The notes under the pieces were generated by a model, which was not told the origin of the DNA, searched no databases, and was given only the letters and a program-made list of their open reading frames with translations. This document shows positions 24,133-34,160 of a DNA stretch of 64,000 nucleotides, one piece after another. The translations under genes were made by a program, and so were the position numbers. Within the stretch, counting starts at the first letter, position 1, and each line of letters begins with the position of its first letter. Source of the stretch: Methanosarcina sp. UBA289 (GTDB taxonomy: Archaea > Halobacteriota > Methanosarcinia > Methanosarcinales > Methanosarcinaceae); contig DAKJ01000024.1 in the NCBI GenBank assembly GCA_002496565.1, positions 108,407 through 172,406 of the forward strand. Direction: 5' to 3'.

Positions 24133-24975
24133 ATGACAAAAATGGCAAATGCACTAAAAGACCTTGATAGATTGGCCAAGGCGGACTACAGCAAAGCCAG
24201 GGTTTTCTTCCAGATGGGCAAATATGAAGATGCTCTGGCTGCTTATGGAGAATCAGACAAAGCCTGGAAAAAAATGGCAGAATTGCTTTTCGAAAAAGGG
24301 AAGGGAAACCACGGAAAAGAGTTCCTTGAAAAGGCTAAGGAAACCCAGTCTCACATCGGGATGTGTTTGTTCAAGCTCGGAAAATATACTGAAGCCCTGG
24401 AAATTGTGAATTCTGCCCTTTAGCTTAAGCCTGAAAGCCCTACCGAGTGGTCTAATCGGGGTTTCGTGCTCTCAGCCCTGGGACAGAACGAAGAAGCCCT
24501 TGAAGCTTTCGAAAAAGCACTTGTGTTTGACCCGAAATCCTCCAAAATCCTGACCAATAAGGGCATAGTATATTTTAGGATGGGTCTCATGAAAAAAGCT
24601 CTTGAGACTTTCGACTGCGCTCTGGAAATAGAGCCCAGGAAAGCTTCAGACTGGGCCTGTAAAATTCCAAGATTTAGTTTTTTCTCACGAAATAAGGCTC
24701 CCATAATGAAGCCTGATAATGCTGAGACCTGGTACTGGAAAGGTAATGTGCTTCTTGAACTCGGCGAAAAGGAAAAAGCTCTCAATGCCTTCAGGATGGC
24801 TCTTGAAAGCAATCCCGACCATCTTAACTCTCTTCTCAGCGGAGGGGATTTGCTTTGCGAGTTTGCCGAATACGGCGAGGCTTTCAAGTGCTACGTACGG
24901 GTTCTGAAACTCAGCCCTGGAAATGAAGCTGCTGAGAAGGGAAAAGAGTTTTGTGAAGAGAAAATTGATGAATGA
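24133..24975 (+). CDS. Tetratricopeptide-repeat protein with in-frame amber codon (TAG at 24421-24423)
   Basis: Reading through one TAG, 281 codons encode about seven TPR units. Up to the TAG the frame gives 96 residues; after it the same frame continues 184 codons without stop. The TPR phase is unbroken across it: KYTEALEIVNSAL then TAG then LKPESPTEWSNRGFVLSALG. Methanosarcina can decode UAG as pyrrolysine, and the site lies in a loop between repeats, so a full-length protein is plausible. The alternative is a recent nonsense change (AAG or GAG to TAG). A unit near CKIPRFSFFSRNKAPIMKP is irregular, which favours some decay. Role unknown, probably protein-protein contact. Confidence 0.7.
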
Positions 24976-25227
24976 TTATTATTCGGTATTGCACTTGGCA
25001 TCATTCTTGATATTTTTTATCACTAAGGTACTCATTTTTCTCTTCCAAAAAGAACAATTGATACCCCTAAATAATGTATTTTTACATACTTCATGATGCT
25101 GAGTGATAAAAGTTATATTTTCTCCGAGTAATATAAATTTATTTTTAATTCTATGCTTCAATCAAAAATTCCAAGATGGCTACAATATGGTAGATACAAA
25201 ACACTTGATATTTGAGGAGAAAATGTT

Positions 25228-26145
25228 ATGAATTTTATATCTAATTTATTTGGAAAAAATAAAACTCAAAATTTTTTCGAGGCATGTAAATTAGGTCAGG
25301 TAGAAAATGTAGAGAAACTTTTGAAAAACGATAAAGTAGATATTAACTCGCAGGACACATATGGTAAAACTGCTTTAATTTACGCAGTAAATAAAGAGCA
25401 CAGGGACATCGTAGAATTGCTTATTAAAGGCGGTGTCGATCTTAATATTCAGGATGAGAACGGGGATACCGCTTTAATTTCTGCGGCAAAGATCGAACGT
25501 GGGGATATTGTTGATCTGCTCATCAAATGTGGTGCCGACCTCAATATTCAGGATGGAAACTGCGAGACTGCTTTGAAATTTGCGGTAAAAGTAGGATATA
25601 AGAGTATTGTTGATCTGCTTCTTGAGGGCGGTGCCGATCCTAATATTCCGGACAGGAACGGTGAGACGGCTTTGATTTCTGCCGCAGATCGAGGGCATAA
25701 GGATATTGTAGAGTTGCTCATTAAAAGTGGTGCAGACTTAAATCTTCAAGACAAAAATCGTAACACAGCTTTGAATGCTGCAGCCAAGATTGGACATAAG
25801 GGTATTGTTGAGCTACTTGTTAATGCCGGTGCCGATCTTAACATTCAGGACAAAAATGGCAATACTGCTTTGATTTATGCGGCAGATAGAGGGTACAGGG
25901 AAATTGTAGAGTTGCTTCTTGAAAGTGGTGCCAATCTCAATATTCAGGAAGAAAACGGGCTTACTGCTTTGATGTTATCGGCACAAGTGGGGCATATGGA
26001 TATTGTTGATTTGCTTATTAAAGGTGGAGCAGATCTTAACATTCAGGACGAGAATGGCAATACTGCTATGGATATTGCGGAAGAAATGGAGTTTAACGAG
26101 ATTGTTGATTTGCTTCTTGAAAGTGGTGCAAGTTTCAGATCCTGA
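25228..26145 (+). CDS. Ankyrin-repeat protein
   Basis: A 305-residue protein made of an N-terminal cap and about eight 33-residue ankyrin repeats. The repeated phrase GADLNIQDENGNTAL..AA..GH.DIVELLI recurs in register throughout. The repeats are unusually similar to each other, which suggests recent internal expansion. It is probably cytosolic; the scaffold binds proteins, but its partner cannot be told. It starts after GAGGAGAAAATGTT. It is a single-gene unit. Confidence 0.92.
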   Translation: MNFISNLFGKNKTQNFFEACKLGQVENVEKLLKNDKVDINSQDTYGKTALIYAVNKEHRDIVELLIKGGVDLNIQDENGDTALISAAKIERGDIVDLLIKCGADLNIQDGNCETALKFAVKVGYKSIVDLLLEGGADPNIPDRNGETALISAADRGHKDIVELLIKSGADLNLQDKNRNTALNAAAKIGHKGIVELLVNAGADLNIQDKNGNTALIYAADRGYREIVELLLESGANLNIQEENGLTALMLSAQVGHMDIVDLLIKGGADLNIQDENGNTAMDIAEEMEFNEIVDLLLESGASFRS

Positions 26146-26320
26146 TTTTCTCTGGAAGCCATCACAGGATGGCGAATATACAGAGAGCCACTAATAAGTT
26201 GTAAAGGGCTAATAATCAGATTGCAGATATCTAAATATCGGTCTCAAAAGCATAGCCTCTCTAAGTTTTGGATTACGATGAAGAAAACAGACAAAGCCTT
26301 CGTATAATTGATATACCATC

Positions 26321-26827
26321 GTGACAATTCCTATTGCTATGAATGACAGTAAATCCGAAAATTCAGCTTCATCTTCTCACTTAACTGACCGTGCAGCCTG
26401 CGAAAAGGCACTTGCCGGAAATCTCACTCCTACTTACGAATCCGCAACATTTTCAAATCCGGTTCTTGACCAGTTCAAGGACCTTATGCCCGATTTCAAT
26501 AAACGTCTCTCGCCTGACAGGGATCTGAGACTCTCCACTTCTGATCATCTTCGTTTGAGTCCGGAAACTCTTCCGAGACTTGTTTCCAGCTCCTGTGCCG
26601 GAATCAGATCTGCTGGTTTTCCGGGGTCCCTATTCGAAAGCCCTAAGCTGCCTGCAGGGAAAGGGTTTGAGATCATGCCTGACCTGCCGGGAAGAACGTT
26701 GACAGGATCAAGAATCTGCTCTCTAACGCTTAGTTCAGACCTTCCTATGGCTCCTCTTGCGAGCAGGTTTTTAACTCTCAGGCCGGCTGAAGAAGGGTTG
26801 AAGGAAGTCAAAGAGAATAGGAAATAA
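26321..26827 (+). CDS. Uncertain hypothetical protein, 168 residues
   Basis: An open frame from GTG, rich in Ser, Leu and Pro (for example LSPDRDLRLSTSDHLRLSPE). There is no recognised domain, membrane helix or metal motif. Its composition is low in aromatic and hydrophobic core residues, so it is either a disordered protein or a chance frame in decayed DNA. No good ribosome-binding site is visible. Confidence 0.35.
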   Translation: MTIPIAMNDSKSENSASSSHLTDRAACEKALAGNLTPTYESATFSNPVLDQFKDLMPDFNKRLSPDRDLRLSTSDHLRLSPETLPRLVSSSCAGIRSAGFPGSLFESPKLPAGKGFEIMPDLPGRTLTGSRICSLTLSSDLPMAPLASRFLTLRPAEEGLKEVKENRK

Positions 26828-27025
26828 AGCACAGTGAAAATAAAGAACGATAAAATTAATAGACGGTAACAATAAAATATAAAAGTAACGAACGATGAAA
26901 ATAAAGAACGAGAAAGGCTAGAAAGGATATAGTAATTTATATTCTTTATTATTCTATTTACTTAAAAATTAACTATACTCATCTAATGAAAAAAAAGACC
27001 GTTTTTACTATTTTATAGAGATTGA

Positions 27026-27139
27026 TCAGGTGATGCACATAACTATCCCTAAGATACTTACTGCCACAGCAACTAAAGTTATAAAAATTAACAAAGCCGA
27101 ACCATCGTTCTCAAAAGGATCATTGTTCTTATAATCCAT
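27026..27139 (-). CDS. Possible small membrane protein, 37 residues
   Basis: MDYKNNDPFENDGSALLIFI continues into LVAVAVSILGIVMCIT: an acidic head and one clear membrane helix. No ribosome-binding site is seen; an AT-rich TATATAATAAT directly precedes the ATG, so it could be leaderless. The surrounding 26828-27380 holds nothing else that I recognise, apart from a duplicated ATTAATATCTTTAAGATTGA-like phrase near 27300-27350. Confidence 0.4.
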   Translation of the reverse strand: MDYKNNDPFENDGSALLIFITLVAVAVSILGIVMCIT

Positions 27140-27380
27140 ATTATTATATATGCGATATTTACTTAAAAACCTTCGCAGGTTTTGCAAAATTAATTATACA
27201 GAAACATCCCGTAAGAGCCTTTAATTTATTCATAGAGACCGCAAAATTCATGTACTTACCCTTATTATTTTTTTTACATATTCTAGGGGCTCATTAACAT
27301 CTTTAAGATTGAATATCTCCTAGGCTCATTAATATCTTTAAGATTGAATATCTCCTAATATATCCTATTTTTTCGGAAAC

Positions 27381-28826
27381 TTAACTCCTTGTTTTTTTCA
27401 GAGTTTTTTCAAATTTCTCGAGCCCGAGGTCAACCTCTTCAGCTGTAATCACTAGAGGAGGAGAAATACGAATTACTGAATCCCCGCAGGGGAGAAGCAG
27501 AATTCCTTCTTTAAAGGCTTCCCTAAGAATTCTATCCCTCCGTACCGTATCTATTGAATTATCGGGTTTTACAATCTCGACTCCGATCATCAGGCCTAAA
27601 CCGCGTACATCCCCTATACAGGGAAAGTTTTCCTGAAGCTCCATCAGGCGTTGCTTCATCTGGAAACCGCGTTCCTTTACTCGATTCTCCGTATTTTCTT
27701 TTTCCAGAAATTCGAGAGACGCAAGAGACGCGGCTGAAGCCAGAAGATTTCCTCCAAAGGTGTTCGAATGGACACCTGGCGGCCAGTCCATAAGCTCATG
27801 GTCTGCAAGTATTGCTCCCATTGGAAGCCCTCCTCCAAGGGCTTTTGCAAGGCATGAAATTTCAGCTCTGACCCCAAAGTTTTCCATTGCAAGGAAGGGG
27901 CCTGTCCTAAAGCAGCCTGTCTGGACTTCGTCAGCTACAAGGAGGACATCATTGTCTGTACAGATTTTCCTTACTTCCCTGTGAAACTCAGGAGGGGGAA
28001 CAATGTACCCGCCTTCTCCTTGGACCGGTTCCACAAAAACAGCAGCTGTATCCTTTGGGCTTAATTCTCGCCTGAAAATCAGATTTTCAAGTTCTTTTGC
28101 ACACTCAATTCCGCAGGAAGGATACTCGAGTCTAAGAGGACAGCGATAACAGTAGGCATAATGGGAATGAGCTGTGTGAATCGCGGGAAAATGTTCTTTT
28201 TGCCTGGCTTTTGAGCAGGTAAGGGAGAGGGAACCTAGAGTCCGGCCGTGAAAGGAATTGTAAAAAGAGATAAGGCCCTGCCGCTTTGTTTTCCATATGG
28301 CAAGTTTGATTGCAGCTTCCACAGCTTCAGTCCCACTATTGCAATAGAAGACCTTTGAATAGCCTGAAAGTTCTTCTAGTTTTTTTGCAAGCTTCACCGG
28401 AGGCTCGGCAAAGAAATCCCCGTACCCACAGTGAGTCATTTTCTCAAGCTGGGTTGAGATTGCAGTGTTAATATGAGGATTGGAGTAGCCTGCATTCATG
28501 ACAGCGATTCCTGCAACCAGGTCAATGTACTCTCTTCCATCAACATCCATGATTATAGAGCCCTTTGCTCTGTCCACAACCAGGGGATAGGGACGGGCTG
28601 CACAGGCCGATATCATATTGCAATCTTGCTTGATAATCTCCCTGGCTTTCGGGCCGACGATATCAAAAAGTTCGGTTTCTTTTAGTTCGGTTTTTTCTTC
28701 AGTAAAATCAAGACCGCGACCCACATTTTGTGATGAATTTTTTCCCGACTTCTCAGTCCTTTGAGCCTTTTCAAATTTTTCAGTTTTCTTCTGAGCCAGA
28801 ACACCTTCCTCCTTTATTTTTTCCAT
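27381..28826 (-). CDS. Class III pyridoxal-phosphate aminotransferase (4-aminobutyrate/ornithine type)
   Basis: A 481-residue protein. Residues 1-65 are a charged extension rich in Lys/Glu. The core has FYCNSGTEAVEAAIKLA, SFHGRTLGSLSL, ADEVQTGCFRTG and the PLP lysine in SCLAKALGGGLPMGA. The family moves an omega-amino group from substrates such as GABA, ornithine or lysine to 2-oxoglutarate. A Cys-rich insert (CYRCPLRLEYPSCGIEC) sits mid-protein, as in archaeal members. It lies 10 bp downstream of an aldehyde dehydrogenase, so the pair should convert an omega-amino acid to a semialdehyde and then to an acid. Exact substrate is unknown. Confidence 0.88.
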   Translation of the reverse strand: MEKIKEEGVLAQKKTEKFEKAQRTEKSGKNSSQNVGRGLDFTEEKTELKETELFDIVGPKAREIIKQDCNMISACAARPYPLVVDRAKGSIIMDVDGREYIDLVAGIAVMNAGYSNPHINTAISTQLEKMTHCGYGDFFAEPPVKLAKKLEELSGYSKVFYCNSGTEAVEAAIKLAIWKTKRQGLISFYNSFHGRTLGSLSLTCSKARQKEHFPAIHTAHSHYAYCYRCPLRLEYPSCGIECAKELENLIFRRELSPKDTAAVFVEPVQGEGGYIVPPPEFHREVRKICTDNDVLLVADEVQTGCFRTGPFLAMENFGVRAEISCLAKALGGGLPMGAILADHELMDWPPGVHSNTFGGNLLASAASLASLEFLEKENTENRVKERGFQMKQRLMELQENFPCIGDVRGLGLMIGVEIVKPDNSIDTVRRDRILREAFKEGILLLPCGDSVIRISPPLVITAEEVDLGLEKFEKTLKKTRS

Positions 28827-28836
28827 GTTCTAGACT

Positions 28837-30318
28837 TCATTCCGCTGAATCGATCTGGGCTTTTTGCAGCCTGCCGCTATAGTCGATGTATACGGCTTTT
28901 ACCTCGGAGAACTCCTTGATAGCCTCGGTTCCAGCTTCCCGAAAACCGTTTCCTGTCCCTTTCACTCCCCCAAAGGGGAGATGTACTTCAGCCCCTATTG
29001 TAGGGGCATTAATATATGTGATTCCGGCTTCGATTTTTTCTATTGCCCTGAAAGCATTTCCAATATTTCCTGTATAGATTGCCGAAGAAAGCCCGTATTT
29101 AGTATTATTGGCAAGCTCGATTGCTTCTTCAAGGCCTGAAACCGTAAAGATCCCGAGTACTGGCCCGAAAATCTCTTCCTGTGCAATCCTCATTTCCGGC
29201 CTAACATCCGTAAATATTGTGGATTCAAAGAAATAACCCGGAAGTCCGGGATCTATTCTATTTCCCCCTGTAAGAAGAACTGCCCCTTCTTCTTTTCCTA
29301 TTTTCACGTATCTTTCGATCTTCTCAAGCTGTGCTTTGTTGATTACAGGTCCGATATCCGTCTCAGGCAGGAGCCCGTCACCTATCCTGAGAGCTTTTGT
29401 TTTTGCAAGTAGCCTTTTTATAAATTCGTCCTTTATCTCCTCATGAAGAATTAGTCTACTTGTCGCAGTACAGCGCTGTCCGGTAGTCCCGAAAGCTCCC
29501 CACAATACTCCTTCAAGAGCCAGTTCAAGATCAGCATCATCCATGACAATTACCGGGTTTTTGCCTCCAAGTTCCAAAGAGACCCGTTTCATGGTTTTTG
29601 CACATTCTTCCATTATCCATTTCCCGGTATCAAGGCTGCCTGTAAAGGAAATAGCTTTTATTCGAGGGTGCTGGACTAAAGCTTTTCCCACAGTTCCTCC
29701 TGGTCCTGTTACCAGATTTATTACTCCGGGAGGCAAGCCTGCTTCAATAAGCGCCTCTATCAATTTGAGGGAAAGTAAGGGAGTATCACTTGCAGGTTTG
29801 AAAACGATTGCGTTTCCAGCTACAATGGCCGGCATTATCTTCCAGGCAGGAATTGCAATTGGAAAGTTCCAAGGCGTAATTAGACCAACGACACCTATCG
29901 GTCTCAGCACTGTCATGCAGAATTTTTCCTTGAGTTCGGAAGTCGTTGTTTCCCCAAGCATCCTCCTTCCTTCCCCAGCGGCATAATTTGTGATATCGAT
30001 AGCTTCCTGTACATCTCCCCTTGTTTCAGGCAGAATCTTTCCCATCTCTTTTGTCATAAGGACAGCAAGTTCTTCCTTTCTTTCCTGCAGAATCCGGGCT
30101 GCTCTGAAGAGTACCTCAGCTCTTTTTGGAGTCGGGACCTTACTCCAGAGCCTGAACCCTGCTTCGGCAGCCTCAACTGCCTTGTCCACGTCCTCAGCTC
30201 CAGCTACCTGTACTGTTGCCAGGCTTTCCAGAGTAGACGGATTTATATCCTCAAAAACCTCTCCGGTTGACGAGTCTTTAAACTCTCCCCCTATAAACAG
30301 CTTGTACTCCTGAACCAT
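28837..30318 (-). CDS. NAD(P)-dependent aldehyde dehydrogenase (semialdehyde dehydrogenase type)
   Basis: A 493-residue ALDH: TPWNFPIAIPAWKI for the cofactor fold, catalytic Glu in LELGGKNPVIVMDD, catalytic Cys in GQRCTATSR, and EEIFGPVLGIF near the C-terminus. It is full family length. It is the first gene of a two-gene operon with the aminotransferase at 27381. Succinate-semialdehyde or aminoadipate-semialdehyde oxidation is likely, but related enzymes also oxidise glyceraldehyde-3-phosphate or 2-oxoglutarate semialdehyde. Confidence 0.9.
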   Translation of the reverse strand: MVQEYKLFIGGEFKDSSTGEVFEDINPSTLESLATVQVAGAEDVDKAVEAAEAGFRLWSKVPTPKRAEVLFRAARILQERKEELAVLMTKEMGKILPETRGDVQEAIDITNYAAGEGRRMLGETTTSELKEKFCMTVLRPIGVVGLITPWNFPIAIPAWKIMPAIVAGNAIVFKPASDTPLLSLKLIEALIEAGLPPGVINLVTGPGGTVGKALVQHPRIKAISFTGSLDTGKWIMEECAKTMKRVSLELGGKNPVIVMDDADLELALEGVLWGAFGTTGQRCTATSRLILHEEIKDEFIKRLLAKTKALRIGDGLLPETDIGPVINKAQLEKIERYVKIGKEEGAVLLTGGNRIDPGLPGYFFESTIFTDVRPEMRIAQEEIFGPVLGIFTVSGLEEAIELANNTKYGLSSAIYTGNIGNAFRAIEKIEAGITYINAPTIGAEVHLPFGGVKGTGNGFREAGTEAIKEFSEVKAVYIDYSGRLQKAQIDSAE

Positions 30319-30540
30319 ACAATCCCCCTAAAAGGATGAATATACGAGGAAATAAATATATTCCAGCAATTTTTTCTTACAGAAGGTTTTCCAGGCCTGC
30401 AGGATAACCCTGCTTCTTATTAAGTAGGAAGAGAATTAATAAAGGCAACTAAATAAAGCTGGTTTCAAGCTCCTTAAAAGCCTGTAAAGAAAAATATTCA
30501 AAAACTGAATTAGCAACAGTTATTGACAATTTTAAACACA

Positions 30541-30585
30541 CTCTAAATCTGGTTACTCTAAATCTGGTTACTCTAAATCTGGTTA
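30541..30585 (+). repeat. Three 15-bp tandem repeats
   Basis: Three exact copies of CTCTAAATCTGGTTA. The rest of 30319-30624 is a plain spacer. Confidence 0.8.
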
Positions 30586-30624
30586 AGAATTACCTCATGG
30601 CACAATGTTTTTCCTTTGTTCTTT

Positions 30625-31008
30625 TTAGAAGCTTGCACTGTTGCTGACAGCCTGCCAGATTCTCTTTGACAACTCGGAGTACTGAGCCTTTGGATCTCCT
30701 ATTTTCTCTATAAAGGAATTTGCGCCATTTTCTATTGCCTGGTGCATCAGTTCGTCTCTGCCTACACCTGTGAACAGGATGAAGGGAGTATTAATCCTTT
30801 TGTCACGGATTGTTTTCAAAAACGTGATGCCATCCATTAAAGGCATATCATAGTCTGATACTACCACATCATAGGAGTATTTCTCCAGCCTTTGAAGGGC
30901 TTCTCTTGCAGAGTTTACAGTATCCGAAGTTATGTCATGGAAAACTTCTAAGAAGGTCTTTGATAACTCCAAAAACAAGGGGTCATCGTCTACAAGCAGT
31001 ACTTTCAT
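30625..31008 (-). CDS. Single-domain response regulator
   Basis: A 127-residue CheY-like receiver with no output domain. DDD near the start (VDDDPLF), phospho-accepting Asp in VVSDYDMPLMDG and the Thr/Lys pair (FTGVGRD, SFIEKIGDP) are present. It could be a phosphate relay or a partner of orphan kinases such as that at 7544, but nothing in the context proves it. The start follows AAGGAGAGATCC. Confidence 0.92.
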   Translation of the reverse strand: MKVLLVDDDPLFLELSKTFLEVFHDITSDTVNSAREALQRLEKYSYDVVVSDYDMPLMDGITFLKTIRDKRINTPFILFTGVGRDELMHQAIENGANSFIEKIGDPKAQYSELSKRIWQAVSNSASF

Positions 31009-31230
31009 TGGATCTCTCCTTAGGTTATTATTTTATAACCTTAGTGTGGTTCATTACACAATTCACCATCTCCTAGAAATATGTACAGAAATCTCACCCA
31101 CAACTACTTCTATCAATACAAATGTCTTAATTAATATAAAAAGTTATCTTCTTTCCTTCATATATTGGAGTTTCTACATATCTGAAGTGACGATAGATAA
31201 TGAAATAAATAGTATTTCTTCAGAAGATCA

Positions 31231-31342
31231 TGAATAAGAAATAATGAATAAGAAATAATGAATAAGAAATAATGAATAAGAAATAATGAGTAAGAAATAA
31301 TGAGTAAGAAATAATGAATAAGAAATAAAGAATAAGGGATAA
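31231..31342 (+). repeat. Eight 14-bp tandem repeats
   Basis: Units TGAATAAGAAATAA repeated eight times with few changes (TGAGTAAG in two, AGAATAAGGGATAA in the last), between the response-regulator promoter and the end of gatE. There are no unique spacers, so it is not a CRISPR. Confidence 0.9.
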
Positions 31343-31351
31343 AGAAAGGAT

Positions 31352-33253
31352 TTATCCCTGATTTATGAAACTATCCAGTTCTTTTTTCAGCATCTGGCTA
31401 AGGATTTTTCCATCGACCATGCCCCTGTATTCCTTCATGACAATACCCATGAGGGGACCAAGAGCTGCCGGACCTTTTTCCTTGATAAAGTCTCCTCTTT
31501 CCATGACGGTTTTTTTGATGAAGGTTTCGATTTCTTCGGGGTCAAAAGCACTGAGCCCAAGTTTTGAAATCGCTTCCGGAGTGCTCAGTTCAGGCTCTTT
31601 TGCAAGAGCGGATAAAAGGTCTTGGATGGCTTCTTTTGCGATTTCCTGATTTGAAATTGCTACAAAAAGCCCTTTGAAATGCTCATCTGTAAGGTTTTCG
31701 GTCTCTACCCCATTTCTCCGGATTTCCGGAACGATCCCGACAAGAGTTCTCGCAATGAGAGTTGAGTTTACGTTTGCATCTTTCCTGTAAATCTCTATTA
31801 GATCTTCAAAGAGAGGAAGATGCTTTGAATAAGCTATTTTTTCGGCAAGCTCTTTATTCAGGCCGTTTTCGGAGATAAAACGTTTCGCCCTTTCAGTAAG
31901 GAGTTCGGGAGTCTCAATCGAATCGAAATATTCCTGCGAGATTTCGATTTGAGGCACATCGGTTTCAGGGTACATCCTTGCAGCGCCAGGAAGGGGCCGC
32001 ATATAGGCGGTATTTCCATCGGGAAGGGCTTTTCGAGTCTCCTCCGGAATTCCTTCTATGGCTTCTTTTGCCCTAGCAATAACCGCTTCGATTGCGAGCC
32101 TAGCTTTTTCGGGCTCGTCCGCAACCATTATTACGGCATCCCCTACAGATGCACCTATTGCGTCTCGGACAGTCTTGACTTCTTTTTCGGTTATCCCGTA
32201 GTTGGGAAGTTCGTCGGTGTGGAAAATCCCTCCTACACCCGCAGTCTTTGCCCGGTCTGAAAATTCGGTTCCGAGTCTTCTTCCTGGCTGTACTTCTTTG
32301 CCTACGAGCCCATCGAATTTCCTGAGAAGGGCTGCAAGGACTGCTCCTTTTTTCACGCCTTTTTGCAAGACCTTGGATTTTGTATCTACGAAAAGTCCTG
32401 TTACGTCATAGATTTCTTCGCAGACGAAGGCTTTTCTTTCCATAAGCTCCTGCCTGATAAAAAGGAGATTTAACTGTCTTTCAACTTCCCTGCGAACAAT
32501 ATCTTCTATGAGGTCAAGTGCCTGCACGCCTTTAATTTCGACTCTTGCACCTTCGGCAATTGAGATGTTTACATCCTGCCTGATCGTGCCAAGCCCTCTC
32601 TTTACTTTTCCTGTAGACCTGAGGAACATTCCTATCTGCTCGGCAACCTCTCTTGCCTGGCTAGGGGAAGTAATATCTGGCGCAGTTGCGATCTCCACAA
32701 GTGGAATTCCCAGCCTATCCAGGGAATAAATTATCGAGTCTCCGATTTCCTCTACTTTCTGGGCAGCTTCTTCTTCTACGCAGAGGCTGTCAATTCCGCA
32801 GCGCCCGTCAGAGGTCTCGATATATCCGTCGCTTGCAAGAAAAGCAGTCCTCTGAAACCCGCTCGTGTTTGACCCGTCGACCACAATCTTCCTCATAACG
32901 TGCATCTGGTCGACAGGTTTCATGTTGAAGAGTTTTGCAACCTCGAGGGAAATATCCAGGGCTTCCTTATTGAGTTCTCTTGGAGGCTCTTCATCATTTT
33001 CTACAAGGCAGGTAGTGTCATATGCCTTATAGACATACTTCCTCCGGATCTTGGTCTGCTCCACTGCAGCCCTGTCCTTTTCTCCCATCTCACTTTCCGT
33101 AGCCCTGAGATACCTGAAGAACTCAAAGTCCGAATCCTTGACATCCCTTATAATGGTCGGACACCTACAGAACAGCTTCTCCTTCGAATCAAGCTGCTGG
33201 TGAATTTCAAGCCCGGCTTTCAGCCCAAGTTCACTGTAATCGTATTTTTCCAT
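31352..33253 (-). CDS. gatE: Glutamyl-tRNA(Gln) amidotransferase subunit E
   Basis: A 633-residue archaeal GatE, the GatB-like subunit of the GatDE enzyme that turns Glu-tRNA(Gln) into Gln-tRNA(Gln). The opening GLKAGLEIHQQLDSKEKLFC with catalytic-zinc-type cysteines, the AspRS-like GAD insertion in the middle and the YqeY-like tail (GPAALGPLMGIVMKEYRGMV) are all present. The partner gatD is not in this window. The start follows GGGTGAAA. Confidence 0.97.
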   Translation of the reverse strand: MEKYDYSELGLKAGLEIHQQLDSKEKLFCRCPTIIRDVKDSDFEFFRYLRATESEMGEKDRAAVEQTKIRRKYVYKAYDTTCLVENDEEPPRELNKEALDISLEVAKLFNMKPVDQMHVMRKIVVDGSNTSGFQRTAFLASDGYIETSDGRCGIDSLCVEEEAAQKVEEIGDSIIYSLDRLGIPLVEIATAPDITSPSQAREVAEQIGMFLRSTGKVKRGLGTIRQDVNISIAEGARVEIKGVQALDLIEDIVRREVERQLNLLFIRQELMERKAFVCEEIYDVTGLFVDTKSKVLQKGVKKGAVLAALLRKFDGLVGKEVQPGRRLGTEFSDRAKTAGVGGIFHTDELPNYGITEKEVKTVRDAIGASVGDAVIMVADEPEKARLAIEAVIARAKEAIEGIPEETRKALPDGNTAYMRPLPGAARMYPETDVPQIEISQEYFDSIETPELLTERAKRFISENGLNKELAEKIAYSKHLPLFEDLIEIYRKDANVNSTLIARTLVGIVPEIRRNGVETENLTDEHFKGLFVAISNQEIAKEAIQDLLSALAKEPELSTPEAISKLGLSAFDPEEIETFIKKTVMERGDFIKEKGPAALGPLMGIVMKEYRGMVDGKILSQMLKKELDSFINQG

Positions 33254-33814
33254 ATTTTCACCCGAATCTAAGCAGGAAGCGCCTTAATGCTCTTTAATTT
33301 CCTTATTTTCTTTAAATTTTCCTGAAATTTTTCTTAAATTCTCTTTAATTTTCCCTTCAGCCCTTTTTAATTCTCTTTCAAATCCGATCTTTCAAATCCA
33401 GCTCTTTTTGTTCTCCCTTCTGTTTTAAGTCCTTCGGCTCGTTAATTCCTCTCTCATTCAAACTCTTTTTGCGCTTGATTCCTCTCTTAGCTTTTTAGGT
33501 GCTGCAATGGCAATTCTCAATTGTTGAATAGCTGTTGAATAATTGTTGAGTAATAAGTTGAATGTAAAAGGTATGATAGAATGTATAAAGGTATCTCTGT
33601 ATATAAGAGTGAAACAATTTGACCCACCAAGTAGTAAAAATCAGTAAAGAAATGCTGGCTACTTCCGCAGAGATATTCTTCTTGAAAAGTGTTTTAAGCA
33701 TCGGACTTACCAAAAGGAGTCTCTTCTCGGATTATTCTTATATTCTATCGTCATTAAAATTTATTATTTTCTGGAAACCTACATCTTTATATAATCCCTA
33801 ACTTACCTTCTGCC
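33254..33814. other. Pyrimidine-rich spacer
   Basis: The first 220 bp (33290-33480) are a run of degenerate CTTTAATTTTCC-type repeats of low complexity. A 60-codon open frame at 33619 has no match that I recognise and no good start. A TATA-like TTTATATAATCCC lies at about 33785, close to the YwbE start. Confidence 0.5.
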
Positions 33815-34009
33815 ATGAGCAATGGTACTATTAGAGCAAACATTAAAGAAGGAATGAGTGTCGGAATTGTATTAAAAGCAGACCAGAAAACCGGAAAAAT
33901 TACTCGGGGCGTCGTAAAGAGAATTTTAACCAATTCTTCAACGCATCCACACGGAATAAAAGTCCAGTTAACAAATGACCATGTTGGAAGAGTTAAGGAA
34001 ATTTATTAA
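33815..34009 (+). CDS. ywbE: YwbE-family protein
   Basis: A 64-residue protein of the YwbE family (DUF2196). The typical sequence is IRANIKEGMSVGIVLKADQK, then TRGVVKRILTNSSTHPHGIK and GRVKEIY. The family is a small beta-barrel-like cytosolic protein found in bacteria and some archaea; the function is not established. It is probably expressed from its own TATA box. Confidence 0.92.
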   Translation: MSNGTIRANIKEGMSVGIVLKADQKTGKITRGVVKRILTNSSTHPHGIKVQLTNDHVGRVKEIY

Positions 34010-34160
34010 AAGTTGCAGGATAAGTGTTTTCGGAAATTGACATGTGGCCAATGGTAAGGAGGAACCGCCAACAACCATATATCTATTAATCTTATGTTGA
34101 AAATCTTATGTTGAACATGCACCCAATATTTAATGGAAAAAATGACAATGAGATAAAAAC

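Noticed and set aside
31231..31342. Possible CRISPR-like array of short repeats
   Set aside because: The units are contiguous 14-bp repeats without spacers, as also at 36376-36475 and 30541-30585.
33619..33801. 60-codon frame before ywbE
   Set aside because: No clear start, no recognisable motif, and it overlaps the ywbE promoter.
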